From Roseiarcus sp963730555 (GTDB lineage Bacteria; Pseudomonadota; Alphaproteobacteria; Rhizobiales; Beijerinckiaceae), in the NCBI GenBank assembly GCA_963730555.1, contig CAVSSS010000017.1:62001-126000 (forward strand): a DNA stretch of 64,000 nt, read 5' to 3'. The notes under the pieces were generated by a model. It was given only the letters and a program-made list of their open reading frames with translations, was not told where the DNA came from and made no database searches. Below, piece by piece: positions 9,444 to 19,557 of this stretch (within the stretch, counting starts at the first letter, position 1; each line of letters opens with the position of its first letter). Made by a program: the position numbers and the translations under genes.

Positions 9444-10832
9444 GGCGCGAGGCCCGTGAGCGTGTCGAGCTCTGCATAATCGGGGGGCGCAGCGCTTGAG
9501 GCTTCGCCGTTTCTTATAACGATGCGATCCGATTGCGGACGGGCAAGAAGCTCGGGAAAATCGCGCGCTCTCGTCAGGATCAGGTCGGCGCGTGCGCCTT
9601 CGCGCAGAACGCCGAGGTCGAGTCCCATCGCCTCCGCTGGGGAAGCCGCGACCGCCGGCGCCCAATCAGCGAACGGATAGTCGAGGTGCAGGATCCGCAC
9701 GCCTTCACGCCAGGTTTCCATCATGTCGAGATCGCCATAAGCGTAGAATGGGTCGCGCGTGTTGTCGCTGGCGATCATCACTTTGACGCCGGCGCTCTTC
9801 AGCTCATGCAGCGCTGTGACGCCGCGCCAGCGCGGCGTGCGGCCGGCTTGACGATCCTGCAGGAACATATTGCACATTGGCAGCGACACTACGCTTATGC
9901 CTGCGCGGGCGACGGCGTCTGATTGTCTTTCGCACGTTCGTCGTCCTCCTGCCGGGCCAACGAGCAGCAGTGGCCGACCAGGACGCGGTGCGGAAAGCGG
10001 CGTTCAATCGCCATGTCGGCGACGATCTTGAGCGAGCGAGCGGCGGGATCGGCGCTTTCGTCGACGTGGAAGTCGAGCTCCCAGCCCTTGCGCTCCGCGA
10101 GGTCGAAGAGGACCCCCAGCGCTTGACGGAGGTCCGGGACCGTGCGGGTGACCGCGCCAAGGATCCCAGTTCCATGGATGTCGACCATCGCTTCGATGTC
10201 GGCCATATGGGCGGCGTCCGCCACATAGTCGAGGGTAAAAAGAGGCGACGCCTGCAGCTCGATCCGCCCAAGCCAGCGCTCGCGCGCCTCGGCGAAAACC
10301 GGCCAGCTGATGCGGGTCTGCGCGCCGACGCTATCGATATGCGTGCGAAGGGCGGCCGTCCCGTGCGCGTAGGCGCAGCGCAGGCTGAACTCCATGCGCG
10401 CGGCGACGTCGGCAGCGGTCCAGTTCGCGCCGAACGATCCTCGATTACGGCCTGGAGCGCGCTGGGAAATCTCCGACCGGGTTCCGCTTGCGTCGCCAGA
10501 TATGGCCCTTGTCGATATGCGTGTGGACGTCGACGAAGAGCGGCAGCACGATGCGCCCCGACAGTGCGACTTGGGCCATGTCGCCGAACTCGATGGCGCC
10601 GGCAGGCGCGATCTTCGCGAGGGCGCCATCTGCGACGAGCGATGTCGACGATGGCGAAGCCGTCAAAGTCGAGCGGCCCGACGGGCTCGGGCAGCGAGCG
10701 CCCGAGCACGCGCGCCCGCTTCAATACATAGCGCGCGGAGCCGGGTAGAACGAAGGGCGCGGCCGCCGCCGATTGGCGTTCCATCGGGCGCGACGGCGGG
10801 GCGGCTCTATGCGTTTCTCGCGAATCGTTCAT
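9440..10832 (-). pseudogene. Cytosine-deaminase-like amidohydrolase, three frameshifts
   Basis: Metal-dependent amidohydrolase of the CodA group. The joined frames give LPLFVDVHTHIDKGHIW (HxH metal site), a central GWELDFHVDESADP (metal His), FPHRVLVGHCCSL (catalytic His) and KVMIASDNTRDPFYAYGD (catalytic Asp), ending in the family ARDFPELLARPQSDRIVIRNG. CodA-type enzymes deaminate or hydrolyse pyrimidines and triazines; the exact substrate cannot be read. Frame changes fall near 10650, 10455 and 9915. It lies 19 bases behind the binding-protein gene and overlaps the FAD oxidase gene. Confidence 0.75.
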
Positions 10833-10851
10833 GTAAGGAATTTTGCGCCCT

Positions 10852-11850
10852 TCATTTGGGGCGCAGATCGAGGCCGACGCCCTTGTCGACGAATTGCAGC
10901 GTATAGGCCTTCTTGTAATCGATATCCGGCTTGACGACGCCGGCCTTGACCATCGAATCGTAGAAATCCTTAATTCGCTCGTCGGTCATGGCTCCGATCC
11001 CGAGCTTGGCTGTGTCCCCAGAGTCGACCAAACCATATTCCTTGATCTTGCCGATCGAGAAGGCGATCTGCTCATCCGTCATATCCGGATTGTCATGTTT
11101 GATCATCGCGTTCGCTTTGGCATTGTCGCCATAGAGATAGTTGTACCAGCCGATCGCGGACGCGTCGACGAACCGCTGGACGATGTCCGGATGATTCTTG
11201 ACCGAGTCGGCGCGGGTCTCGATGGTCGTCGCATATGTCCCGTAGCCATTGTCGGCGAGCAGGAAGATATTCGGCTTGAAATGGCCCTCGCGTTCGACCG
11301 CGAACGGCTCGGAGGTGACATAGCCTTGCTGGATCGAGTGGGGATCGGCGATGAACGGCCCCGGATTGAATGTATAGGGCTTGACGACTTCCTCCTTGAA
11401 GCCATAGGCCGACTTCATCCACTGATAGAAGGTCGCGAGCCCCTCCTTGCCGACGAAGGCCGTCGTCGCGTTCGGCAGATCGCTCCACTTGTCGAGCCCA
11501 ACCCCCGGATGCGACATCATCACCTGCGGGTCCTTCTGGAAGTCTGCCGCGACGACGATGATCGGGACGTCGCGAACGACAGCGTCGAAGGCCAGCAGAA
11601 GATTGCCGCCCATGTAGAAGTCGAGCCGTCCGGCGGCCAAAAGAAGCTCGTTGTTGGCCTGTGGCCCTCCCTGGACAATCGTGACGTCGAGCCCGTATTT
11701 CGCATAGGTGCCGTCGACGACCGCCTGGTAATATCCGCCGTGCTCGGCCTCGGCCAGCCAGTTGGTGCCAAACGAAACCTTGTCAGCGGCGAGCGCGGAG
11801 GACGCCGCCACGCAAACTCCAAGGGACAGGACCGCGCCAACGAGATTCAT
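10852..11850 (-). CDS. ABC transporter substrate-binding protein, NMT1/THI5-like
   Basis: 332 residues, intact, with a signal peptide (MNLVGAVLSLGVCVAASSALA, mature start near ADKVSFGTNW). The NMT1/SsuA-type periplasmic binding fold is shown by EHGGYYQAVVDGTYAKYGLD, VTIVQGGPQANNELLLAAGR and FYMGGNLLLAFDAV. This family binds thiamine pyrimidine precursors, riboflavin, sulfonates and similar small molecules. It is the first gene of a minus-strand operon with a cytosine-deaminase-like enzyme, so a pyrimidine or related heterocycle is a reasonable ligand by inference. The permease and ATPase are not in this window. Confidence 0.88.
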   Translation of the reverse strand: MNLVGAVLSLGVCVAASSALAADKVSFGTNWLAEAEHGGYYQAVVDGTYAKYGLDVTIVQGGPQANNELLLAAGRLDFYMGGNLLLAFDAVVRDVPIIVVAADFQKDPQVMMSHPGVGLDKWSDLPNATTAFVGKEGLATFYQWMKSAYGFKEEVVKPYTFNPGPFIADPHSIQQGYVTSEPFAVEREGHFKPNIFLLADNGYGTYATTIETRADSVKNHPDIVQRFVDASAIGWYNYLYGDNAKANAMIKHDNPDMTDEQIAFSIGKIKEYGLVDSGDTAKLGIGAMTDERIKDFYDSMVKAGVVKPDIDYKKAYTLQFVDKGVGLDLRPK

Positions 11851-11962
11851 TGTTTGCTCCCATCTCGAATTGCAATATCGACGCTTGCAACTTGGGCGCC
11901 ATTATGAGGCTGAGCCCGAACGGGGCCGGCCTCTCTGGGCTGCCCGCTGGAGACTTTAGCAG
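11851..11962. promoter_or_regulatory. Divergent intergenic region
   Basis: This 112-bp gap separates the minus-strand operon (binding protein to NAD(P)H oxidoreductase) from the plus-strand ridA-creatininase pair. It must hold promoters for both. I could not identify confident -35/-10 boxes or an operator. Confidence 0.4.
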
Positions 11963-12349
11963 ATGCGCAGACTGAACCCGAACGCGATCCATCCGCCCTT
12001 CGCGAATTATGCGCATGGCGTGGAAATCGCGGCCGGCTCGCGCGTCATCTTCTGCTCTGGCCAATTGGGAATTGGCCGCGACGGTGTCATTCCAGAAGAC
12101 GTGGAGTCTCAGGCGCGCCTTTGCTTTCGAGCCATCGTCGCAATCCTCGGCGAAGCGTCGATGTCGCTCGCTGACGTCGTCCGCCTCAACGCCTATGTCG
12201 CCTCGGCCCAATGTTTGGGCGGCTACATGAAGGTGCGTGACGAATTCGTGAGCAATCCGCCGCCGGCGTCGACTTTGATGATCGTTCAGGGTTTCGCTCG
12301 GCCCGAATTCAAAGTCGAGATCGAGGCTGTCGCCGCGCGCGTCCCTTGA
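11963..12349 (+). CDS. RidA/YjgF family protein
   Basis: 128 residues, full family length and intact. ANYAHGVEIAAGSRVIFCSGQLG is the N-terminal strand pair, and SLADVVRLNAYV and PASTLMIVQGFARPEFKVEIEAVA are the classic C-terminal signature. RidA proteins hydrolyse reactive imine/enamine intermediates, and paralogues in pyrimidine catabolism (RutC-type) act on aminoacrylate derivatives. It is followed by the creatininase gene 15 bases downstream and transcribed away from the binding-protein operon, which fits a role in amine or heterocycle breakdown. Confidence 0.88.
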   Translation: MRRLNPNAIHPPFANYAHGVEIAAGSRVIFCSGQLGIGRDGVIPEDVESQARLCFRAIVAILGEASMSLADVVRLNAYVASAQCLGGYMKVRDEFVSNPPPASTLMIVQGFARPEFKVEIEAVAARVP

Positions 12350-12364
12350 ACGTCGGAGATCCGT

Positions 12365-13286
12365 ATGCTGCCAACCAAGTTTTGGGCCGAGATGAGTTGG
12401 CGCGATTTCGCCGACGCCGACATGAGCAAGGTCGTCGCGGTTCTGCCGGTGGCCGCGATAGAACAGCACGGGCCGCATCTGCCCGTCGGCGTCGACATGT
12501 TCATCAACGAGGGCTATTTCGCAGCCGCCGTCAAACGCATTCCCGACGATATGCCGGTGTTGATCCTGCCCATCCAGGCGATCGGCAAGTCGAACGAGCA
12601 TATCGAATATCCTGGTACGTTGACGTTTTCCCTCGATACGGTCACCCGAGCGTGGACCGAGATCGGCGACAGCGTCGCGCGCACCGGATGCCGCAAGCTC
12701 ATCTTCATGAATTCGCACGGCGGCAACGTTCCGGTGATCGACGCGGTAGCGAGAGAGTTGCGCGTCCGTCATCGCATGCTCGCGGTCCACGCAGGATGGC
12801 ACCGGCTGGGCTATCCGGCGGACTTGTTCTCGGCGCAAGAGCGCGCGCATGGCATCCATGGGGGCGAAGCGGAGACTTCGCTGATGCTCGCCTTCAAGCC
12901 GAAGACCGTGCGCATGAGCGAAGCTCAGAATTTCGTGAGCTCGGCGATCGGAATCGAGCAGGAGTTTCGCCAGCTTCGCGTCACGCAACCGATCGGTTTC
13001 GGCTGGATGGCGAGCGATTTGCATGCCGCTGGGGACCGCCGGCGACGCCTCCAAGGCGACGGCCGAGAAAGGCGAAGCCTGCGCCAACAACGCGGCGGAC
13101 GCGTTTCTGGATCTCTTGCGCGACGTGCTGGCTTTCGATCTCGAGCGCCTCAATCCGGGACCGCTTGCGGCGGGAAAGGGCAGTCCGGCCTTAGAGTCGA
13201 ACCTGATCGCCGCGAGCGCGAAGAGTAAACATAACAAATTGGTATTTTTTGGTCTTTGTTGGCGCTGTTTTGAGGTACGGAACTAA
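12365..13286 (+). pseudogene. Creatininase family amidohydrolase, one frameshift near the 3' end
   Basis: The start MLPTKFWAEMSWRDFADAD follows CGGAGAT. VVAVLPVAAIEQHGPHLPVG (metal ligands E and H), VDMFINEGYF (D) and KLIFMNSHGGNVPV are the creatininase metal-site signatures, and HGIHGGEAETSLMLAF carries the later Glu. Family members cleave cyclic amides or formamide groups: creatinine, FAPy compounds, mycofactocin precursor. The frame changes near 13027, where one extra G separates ASDLH from PLGTAGDASKATAEKG. Past that the C-terminus runs ~30 residues longer than usual to 13286. It pairs with ridA. Confidence 0.8.
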
Positions 13287-13363
13287 ACGGGGTCGCAAGC
13301 CGCTGATTGAGGCGCGCCGGTAAAATACCGCTACGCTGGTTTTGTTTGCGGCCATCCACGCAA

Positions 13364-15129
13364 TCAGCGCGACTTGAGATAGGCGCGCCAGCCGCCGAAG
13401 CGTGAGATGTCCTCCGCCGTCTTGACCGCCTCGGCCTCGACCAGAAAGCCCTTCACCGAGCCGCCGTCCTTGAGCCGGATCGTGCCTATTCCGAGCGGCG
13501 GAGGAATATTGGCGACGAAGGCGCCGAAGCCTGCGCGGTCGAGCGTCCACACCTCGGCCTTGATGGTGGCGCCGGCGCCATCGCCGACCCGCAATAGTCC
13601 CGGTTTTGCGGGATTTGAACCGGCCAGCGCGAAGAGCCGGTAATCCGCCGTTGTTTCGACTTCGCGCGAGAAGGCCGCGCCGAGTTCGACGAGTTCGCGA
13701 TTGAGCGGCAGGCCCGAGAGATGCGCTCCGACGACCGCAATCTCGATGCGATCGTCTGGAACGCGAGGCGCCGCTTGTCGCGACGGACCAGCGGACGCAT
13801 TGGAACGGGCCTCAATCGCAGCCGCGACGCCGGCGATGAGGCCATCGGCGCCAGTCGGCGCGATCAGGGTCACGCTCGACGGCAGCCCGTCGACGCGAAG
13901 GCTCGACGGAACGGCGATCGCGCAAAGGTCGAGCAGGTTGACGAAGTTGGTGTAGGTCCCGAGCCGTGAATTGAGGCGAACAGGATCGGCCTCGACCTCG
14001 GCGCCCGTGTAGGGGCGCGGCATGGTTGGGACAAGCATCGCATCAAATTCCGACCAGATGCGGCTCGTCTTCCGCTTCTGATCGGCGAGCCGGTAGAACG
14101 CCTCGAACGCGGCGACAGCATCGAACTTGCGCGCGCCCTCGATAATCGAGCGGGTGACGGGATGCAAGGCTTGCGGATTGGTCTCGATCAGCGGCTTCAT
14201 CGCCGCGTAGCGCTCGGCGACCCACGGGCCTTCGTAGAGGAGCGCGCGACCTCGGCGAACGGCTCGAAGTTGAAAGCGACAATACGGGCGCCAAGCAATT
14301 CCGCAATCTCAATGTCGTGAGAGAAAGCATCCGCCGCGTTGGCGTCATCGAAAAACTGTCGTTGATCCGCGCGGGGGACGCCCAGCCGAATTCCACTCGG
14401 GAAGGCCGACAGCGCCGCTTGCGGAAACGGGCGGCAGTAAGCGTCCTCTTCGTCGAAACCGCACGCCGCCTGAAAGACTGCGAAGGCGTCGGCGACATCG
14501 CGAGCGAAAATCGAGACCGTGTCGAGCGTTCGGCAGGCAGGGACGACGCCGGATGTCGAGAGGGCGCCGAGGGAGGGCTTCAAGCCCACGATTCCGTTGA
14601 ATGCAGCGGGCACGCGCCCTGATCCCGCCGTGTCGGTTCCAACGAAAACGGGACGAGGCCGGCGCCGACCGCGGTCGCCGAGCCGGAGCTCGACCCTCCA
14701 GGAATGAGATCCGGGCGCAACGCGTTGCGTGGAACGCCATAGGGCGAGCGGACGCCGACCAGGCCGGTCGCAAACTGATCGAGGTTCGTCTTGCCGATGA
14801 CGATCGCGCCCGCCCGTTCAAGTCGCTCCACGACGAACGCCGATTTCGCTGGGCTATAGGCGAATGCCGGACAGGCCGCCGTCGTGGGGAAGCCTGCGAC
14901 ATCGATATTGTCTTTGACGACAAACGGAACGCCAAAGAGAGGCTTGCCCTCGGGCCCTGACGCCTGTACGCGTTCCGCAATCGCCAGAGCCTCGGACCTA
15001 GGCCGAATGGCGATGAAGAGCGCCGGGATCGTTATGGCTCTCGATGCGGTCGTAAGTCTCTTCGATCGTCGCCGTCAGCGGCTTGCCGGCGGCGTGCGCG
15101 GCGAGAAGGGTTCCGATCGTGGCGGTCAT
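13364..15129 (-). pseudogene. atzF: Allophanate hydrolase, three frameshifts
   Basis: Amidase-signature enzyme that hydrolyses allophanate to ammonia and CO2. The joined protein is ~585 aa, the normal length. The N-terminus MTATIGTLLAAHAAGKPL is followed by PFVVKDNIDVAGFPTTAACP (catalytic Lys), LIPGGSSSGSATAVGAGLV (serine loop), GSGRVPAAFNGIVGLKPSLG and EAFYRLADQKRK. It ends in the separate C-terminal domain typical of AtzF (VVGAHLSGLPLNRELVELGA, GFLVEAEAVKTAEDISRFGG). Frame changes fall near 15020, 14635 and 14240. It lies opposite the atzG-atzE pair, which makes the substrate of this pathway. Confidence 0.88.
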
Positions 15130-15486
15130 AAAGTTCGAGTCCCTTGGCCCAGCGTCGTCGCGTCCCTTAGCATTCAACGAAAGCAAGAGCCGCGCAAATT
15201 TGGCTGAGACTGACTGCCTGTAGTGAACTCCAGAGGCGGCGGAGAAAAGCTTAGGCGTTTGCGCTCAACATTCGGGCGCGGCGCCGAAAGATGAGGCGCG
15301 AGACGGCGCGCCGTTCGGTGACGCGCTCGACAACAAGGTCGATCACCGTTATGAGCAGCCGCTGATCGAGGACGCGCGACAGCGACCAACTTTCCGCCCT
15401 CCGGACAATGACGCTCGATACGGTCCACACTCAAACAACGTCGGTCGGCCAGGCGCGGCGTTGCTTCGCGTTGAAGAGGGAATTGC
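15130..15486. other. Intergenic region between atzF and atzG
   Basis: This 357-bp divergent gap separates the atzF start at 15129 from the GTG of atzG at 15487. I see no convincing coding sequence, and no promoter element I would defend. Confidence 0.4.
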
Positions 15487-15675
15487 GTGACTCCTAATGC
15501 GTTCGATCCGGAAGCCGTTGTGGACGCGATGGCGCCGCTGCTTGGTTTGACGCTGACGCCGGAATCGCGCGCTCAAACAATTGCGCATCTCGAGATCGCG
15601 GCGGAGCACGCTCAGAAGCTTCTTTCGGTCCCGCTCGATGACGCGGACGAGCCTGCGCCGGTGTTCACGGCGTGA
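15487..15675 (+). CDS. atzG: AtzG-like small subunit (DUF4089)
   Basis: A 62-residue helical protein starting at GTG behind GAGGG. FDPEAVVDAMAPLLGLTL and TPESRAQTIAHLEIAAEHAQ match the small GatC-like partner of AtzE. In studied systems AtzG is needed to form the active AtzE heterotetramer (1-carboxybiuret hydrolase). The reading frame overlaps the next gene by GTGA, as expected for a stoichiometric partner. The recognition rests on size, motif and strict linkage to an AtzE-type amidase. Confidence 0.8.
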   Translation: MTPNAFDPEAVVDAMAPLLGLTLTPESRAQTIAHLEIAAEHAQKLLSVPLDDADEPAPVFTA

Positions 15676-17074
15676 CGGCGAAGTTTCTCGACGGCTCGGC
15701 GCAAGCGATCGCGGCGTCCGTCAAAAGAGGCGCAATAAGCGCGCGCGAAATTGCGCAGGAAGCTCTCAGCCGCATCAAAGCCCACGACAGCACGCTCGGC
15801 GCCTTCACCGATGTGACGGCGATGCGCGCGCTCGCCAAAGCCGACGCCATCGACGCCGCCCGGGCGCGCGGCGAGAGCCTGGGAGCGCTTGCGGGCGCGC
15901 CGTTCGCGGTCAAGAACCTATTCGACATCAAGGGGCTCACGACGCGCGCCGGCTCCAAGATCAATCGCGACCGCGCGCCAGCGAAAACCGACGCGACAGT
16001 TATCTCGCGCCTGGAGGCCGCGGGCGCGGTCCTGATCGGCGCGCTCAATATGGGCGAATTCGCCTACGACTTCACGGGAGAGAATGCGCACGACGGTCCT
16101 TCCCGCAATCCGCATGATCTTGAGCGCATGACCGGCGGATCGTCCGGCGGATCGGGCGCGGCCGTGGCCGGTGGACTCGCTGCGATCGCGCTAGGCTCCG
16201 ACACCAATGGATCCATTCGCGTGCCGAGCTCGTTCTGCGGATTGTTCGGTCTCAAGCCAACCTATGGCCGTCTGTCGCGCGCTGGCACGTTTCCGTTTGT
16301 CGCCAGCCTCGATCATGTGGGGCCGATCGCGCGCTCCGTCGGCGATCTTGCGCTCTCCTATGACGCCATGCTCGGCCGCGACGACCGGGACCCGGCGCAA
16401 GCCGACAGGCCGCGACGCCAGCATCGCCAACCCTCAGCGACGGCGTCGCCGGCCTGCGCATTGCAAGGCTCGGCGGCTATTTCGCGCGCTCAGGCGAAGC
16501 GAGCGCATTTGCCGCCGTCGACACGGTCGCGCGCGCCTTGAAAGCGGACCGCGTCGTCGAACTCGGCGAGGCGGATCAGGCGCGTTCGGCCGCCTATCTC
16601 ATCACCATGGTTGAAGGCGCAGCGCTTCATCTCGAACGGCTGCGCACGCGTGGCCCGGATTTTGATCCCGACGTTCGAGACCGGCTGATCGCCGGCGCGA
16701 TGCTTCCCGGCGCCTGGGTCGCGCAGGCGCAAAAATTCCGGCGCCGGTTTCGGCGCGAAGCGCTCGCGCTTTTTCGCGACGTCGATATCCTGCTTGCCCC
16801 GGCGACCCCGTGTCGGGCGCCCAAGATCGGGCAGAAGACGTTTGTTCTCGACGGTCGCGAAATGCTGGTCCGGCCTAACATCGGGCTCTTCACCCAACCC
16901 TTGTCCTTTATCGGCTTGCCTGTAGTCGTGGCGCCGGTATGGACCGATGGCGAGAAGCTTCCGATTGGCGTCCAGATCGTCACCGCCCCGTGGCGAGAAG
17001 ATCTCGCGTTGCGCGTCGCCTCAGCGCTAGAGCAGGCCGGCGTCGTTCGCGCGCCGGTCGCAACATTGTCTTGA
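15672..17074 (+). pseudogene. atzE: AtzE family amidohydrolase (1-carboxybiuret hydrolase type), one frameshift
   Basis: Amidase-signature enzyme of ~465 aa. APFAVKNLFDIKGLTTRAGS carries the catalytic Lys, RMTGGSSGGSGAAVAGGLA the middle Ser, and LGSDTNGSIRVPSSFCGLFG the nucleophile loop. The C-terminal half has VEGAALHLERLRTRGPDFDP and LAPATPCRAPKIGQKT. AtzE deaminates 1-carboxybiuret in cyanuric-acid mineralisation, and homologues occur in other nitrogen-ring pathways. It starts at GTG 15672, overlapping atzG. The frame changes near 16420 within a GC-rich linker, and the catalytic parts are unaffected on either side. Confidence 0.85.
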
Positions 17075-17084
17075 CGAGGCGAAA

Positions 17085-17862
17085 ATGGTTGAGCGCGACG
17101 CTCGATGGGCCGGCCGCAATGGCGCGAAGGCCGCCATACGCGATCGGGTATGGAGCGGATTGGTCGAAGCTGAAGTCAACGTCGGCCCGGTTTTCGACCG
17201 CATTCCGAATTTCGTCGGCGCGGACGTCGCCGCCAAGCGACTGAGCGAGCTCGACGAATGGCGGCGCGCTCGCGTCGTAAAATGCAATCCCGATCCGCCG
17301 CAAATTCCCGTTCGCCTGCGCGCGCTCTACGACGGCAAGCTCCTGTTCTCGCCAGTTCCTTATCTCACCAAGGGCTTTCCCTATCTGCGCATCGATCCCG
17401 ACAAGCTCGCGGCGAAGGGGGTGGATTTCGAGACCGCCGCCACAGCGCAAGGGTTCATGCAGCATGGCGAGCCGATCGGCTTCGAGGACATGCCGAAGCT
17501 CGATTTCTGCGTCGTCGGCTGCGTTGCGGTCACGCGGTCCGGCGGGCGCACCGGCAAAGGCGCTGGATTCGCCGATCTCGAGCAGGGGCTCTTTCGCGAA
17601 CTCGGGCTCGTCGGCGCCCGTGACGCCGATCGCGACAACGGTTCATTCCTCCCAGGTCGTAGACGATTCCGCGGTGGTCATGGAAAGCCATGACTCGGCC
17701 TTGCACTTCATCGCGACGGAACTCGAGCTGATCGCGACGCGGACGGAGCACCCGCAGCCGAGCGGCGTGGATTGGGACAAGGTTCGCCCAGATCAGTTCG
17801 CCGACATCCCATTCTTGAACGCGTTCCGCGACACGATCGAGCGCCGGAGGCGGGCACAGTGA
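17085..17862 (+). pseudogene. 5-formyltetrahydrofolate cyclo-ligase family protein, one frameshift
   Basis: About 258 residues when joined. KAAIRDRVWSGLVEAEVNVG, GADVAAKRLSELDEWRRARV and LCDFCVVGCVAV-like sequence followed by RSGGRTGKGAGFADLEQGLF match the long MTHFS-like branch (MTHFSD N-terminal type) rather than the short canonical enzyme. The cyclo-ligase fold uses ATP to close the folate ring, but distant family members have unassigned roles. The frame changes near 17610; the C-terminus (PVTPIATTVHSSQVVDDSAV) follows. The ATG at 17085 lies behind GAGGCGAAA, ten bases past atzE, and its stop overlaps the next gene as TGATG. Confidence 0.78.
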
Positions 17863-18815
17863 TGCTACCCATCGTCGATCTCACGCGATTGGGCGAAGAC
17901 GATGGGGCCTCGCTGACCCGGATCGGCGCTGAGGTCGGCGCGGTCTGCCGGGACGTCGGCTTCTTCTATGTCGTCAACCACGGCGTGGAGGCGCGGCTCA
18001 TCGCCGATGCGTTCGCGCAATCGCGCGAGTTCTTCGCGCTGCCGCTGGCCGACAAGCGGCGGCTCGCGATCGAAACGGTCGGCGGCAATCGCGGCTATTC
18101 CGGGCTTCTGCATGAGGCGCTCGACCCGGCGCGGGGAGCAGACATGAAGGAGGCCTTCAACGTCGGTCTCGACCTCGCGCCGGACGATCCGGAGCTTGTG
18201 GCGGGGAAGCCGTTCCGTTCGCTCAACGCCTGGCCGGAGCTGCCAGGGTTTCGCAAAACGGCGCTTGCCTATTACGAAGCCTGCGCCGCGCTTGGCGCGC
18301 GATTACACCGCGCCTTCGCGCGCGATCTCGGACTTAAGCCCGACTTCTTCGCCGACAAGTTCGATCGGCCGATGGCGACGCTGCGGTTCTTACACTATCC
18401 CGCGCCGTCCCGCGGCGCCGATCCGCAGACGGGCGCGGGCGCGCACACCGATTACGGCAACCTCACGCTGCTCGCGACCGACGATGTCGGCGGCCTCGAT
18501 GTGCGAACCCGCTCCGGACAATGGATCGAGGCGCCGGTCGTTCCCGGCGCGTTCATCGTCAATATCGGCGATTGCTTGATGCGCTGGACCAACGACGTCT
18601 ATGTCTCGACGCCGCATAGAGTGGTCAATCGCAGCGCGAAGGAGCGCTATTCGATCGCCTTTTTCTACGATCCAAATCCGGACGCGATCGTCGAGACGAT
18701 TCCCTCCTGCCTCAAGCAAGGCGAACGCAAGCGCTACCCGGCGGTCCTCGCGGCCGACTATCTCAATCACCGCCTGGACGCGAGCAAACCGGCGGAAGCC
18801 GCTCGCCAGCGCTGA
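17862..18815 (+). CDS. 2-oxoglutarate/Fe(II)-dependent dioxygenase, isopenicillin N synthase family
   Basis: Intact, 317 residues from ATG 17862. The N-terminal domain (MLPIVDLTRL, CRDVGFFYVVNHGVEARLI) is typical of the family. Iron ligands are HTDYG (HxD) and TPHRVVN (distal His), and RYSIAFF supplies the RxS pair for 2-oxoglutarate. These enzymes hydroxylate or oxidatively open small molecules. It is the last gene of the atzG-atzE-cyclo-ligase operon, overlapping the previous gene by TGATG, so a step in the same heterocycle pathway is likely. The substrate cannot be read. Confidence 0.87.
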   Translation: MLPIVDLTRLGEDDGASLTRIGAEVGAVCRDVGFFYVVNHGVEARLIADAFAQSREFFALPLADKRRLAIETVGGNRGYSGLLHEALDPARGADMKEAFNVGLDLAPDDPELVAGKPFRSLNAWPELPGFRKTALAYYEACAALGARLHRAFARDLGLKPDFFADKFDRPMATLRFLHYPAPSRGADPQTGAGAHTDYGNLTLLATDDVGGLDVRTRSGQWIEAPVVPGAFIVNIGDCLMRWTNDVYVSTPHRVVNRSAKERYSIAFFYDPNPDAIVETIPSCLKQGERKRYPAVLAADYLNHRLDASKPAEAARQR

Positions 18816-18841
18816 AGCGGCCGACTCCGCAGCGTTGCGCT

Positions 18842-19543
18842 TCAGCGCCCGGAGGTCTGCCCGTAATAGGCGCCCGCCCCATGCTTGCGCTTGAAGTGCT
18901 TGTTCAAAAGCTCCTCCTCGATCTGTTCGAGGTTCGGCGCCAGTTGAAGCGACATGAGCGCCATATGCGCGATGCACTCGACCGCGACCGCGTTCTCCAA
19001 CGCTTTCGCTACGCTTGACCCCCAGGTGAAGGGCGCATGACGGTTGACGAGAACGCCTGGAAAATCGGACGGGTCGCGGTTCTGCATCGTTTCGACGATG
19101 ACGTTGCCGGTCTCCCATTCGTAATCAGTGGCGATCTCGCTCGGTGTCATCTTGCGTGTGACCGGGACTTCGCCGTTGAAATAGTCGGCGTGGGTCGTGC
19201 CAAAGTTTGGGATCGGCCGGCCTGCCTGGGCGAAAGCGGTCGCATAGGACGAGTGGGTGTGGACTACGCCGCCAATGGTCGGAAAGGCGAGGAAAAGCCT
19301 GACGGTGGGTCTGCGTGTCCGACGATGGGTTGAGACGCCCTTCGACCTTGCGTCCCTCCAGGTCGACGATGACCATGTCGTCTGGCTTGAGCGCCGCGTA
19401 ATCGATCGCCGCTCGGTTTGATCGCGAACACGGCCAGACGCACGATCGATCGCGCTCGCATTGCCGAAAGTGAGATTGATGAGGCCATGGCGTGGCAACG
19501 CGACATTGGCTTCATAGGCTTCGCGCTTGAGCTCCTTGAACAT
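18842..19543 (-). pseudogene. araD: L-ribulose-5-phosphate 4-epimerase, two frameshifts
   Basis: Class II aldolase/epimerase fold. MFKELKREAYEANVALPRHG and LINLTFGNASAIDRASGRV open the protein; GGVVHTHSSYATAFAQAGRP (two zinc His), GTTHADYFNGEVPVTR and FPGVLVNRHAPFTWG (third His) are AraD signatures. It converts L-ribulose-5-P to D-xylulose-5-P. The middle (AIKPSG...DDMVIVDLEGRKVEGRLNP) lies in another frame between ~19430 and ~19310, so two indels are present. ATG 19543 with upstream GGAACGAGG is the start. It is third in an araB-araA-araD operon. Confidence 0.87.
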
Positions 19544-19557
19544 CGCCTCGTTCCGGC

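Noticed and set aside
10843..11907. A 354-codon plus-strand frame
   Set aside because: Antisense to the intact NMT1-type binding protein with signal peptide; no motif of its own.
11783..13237. A 484-codon minus-strand frame
   Set aside because: It runs antisense to ridA and the creatininase gene, has no family motif, and is a typical high-GC shadow frame.
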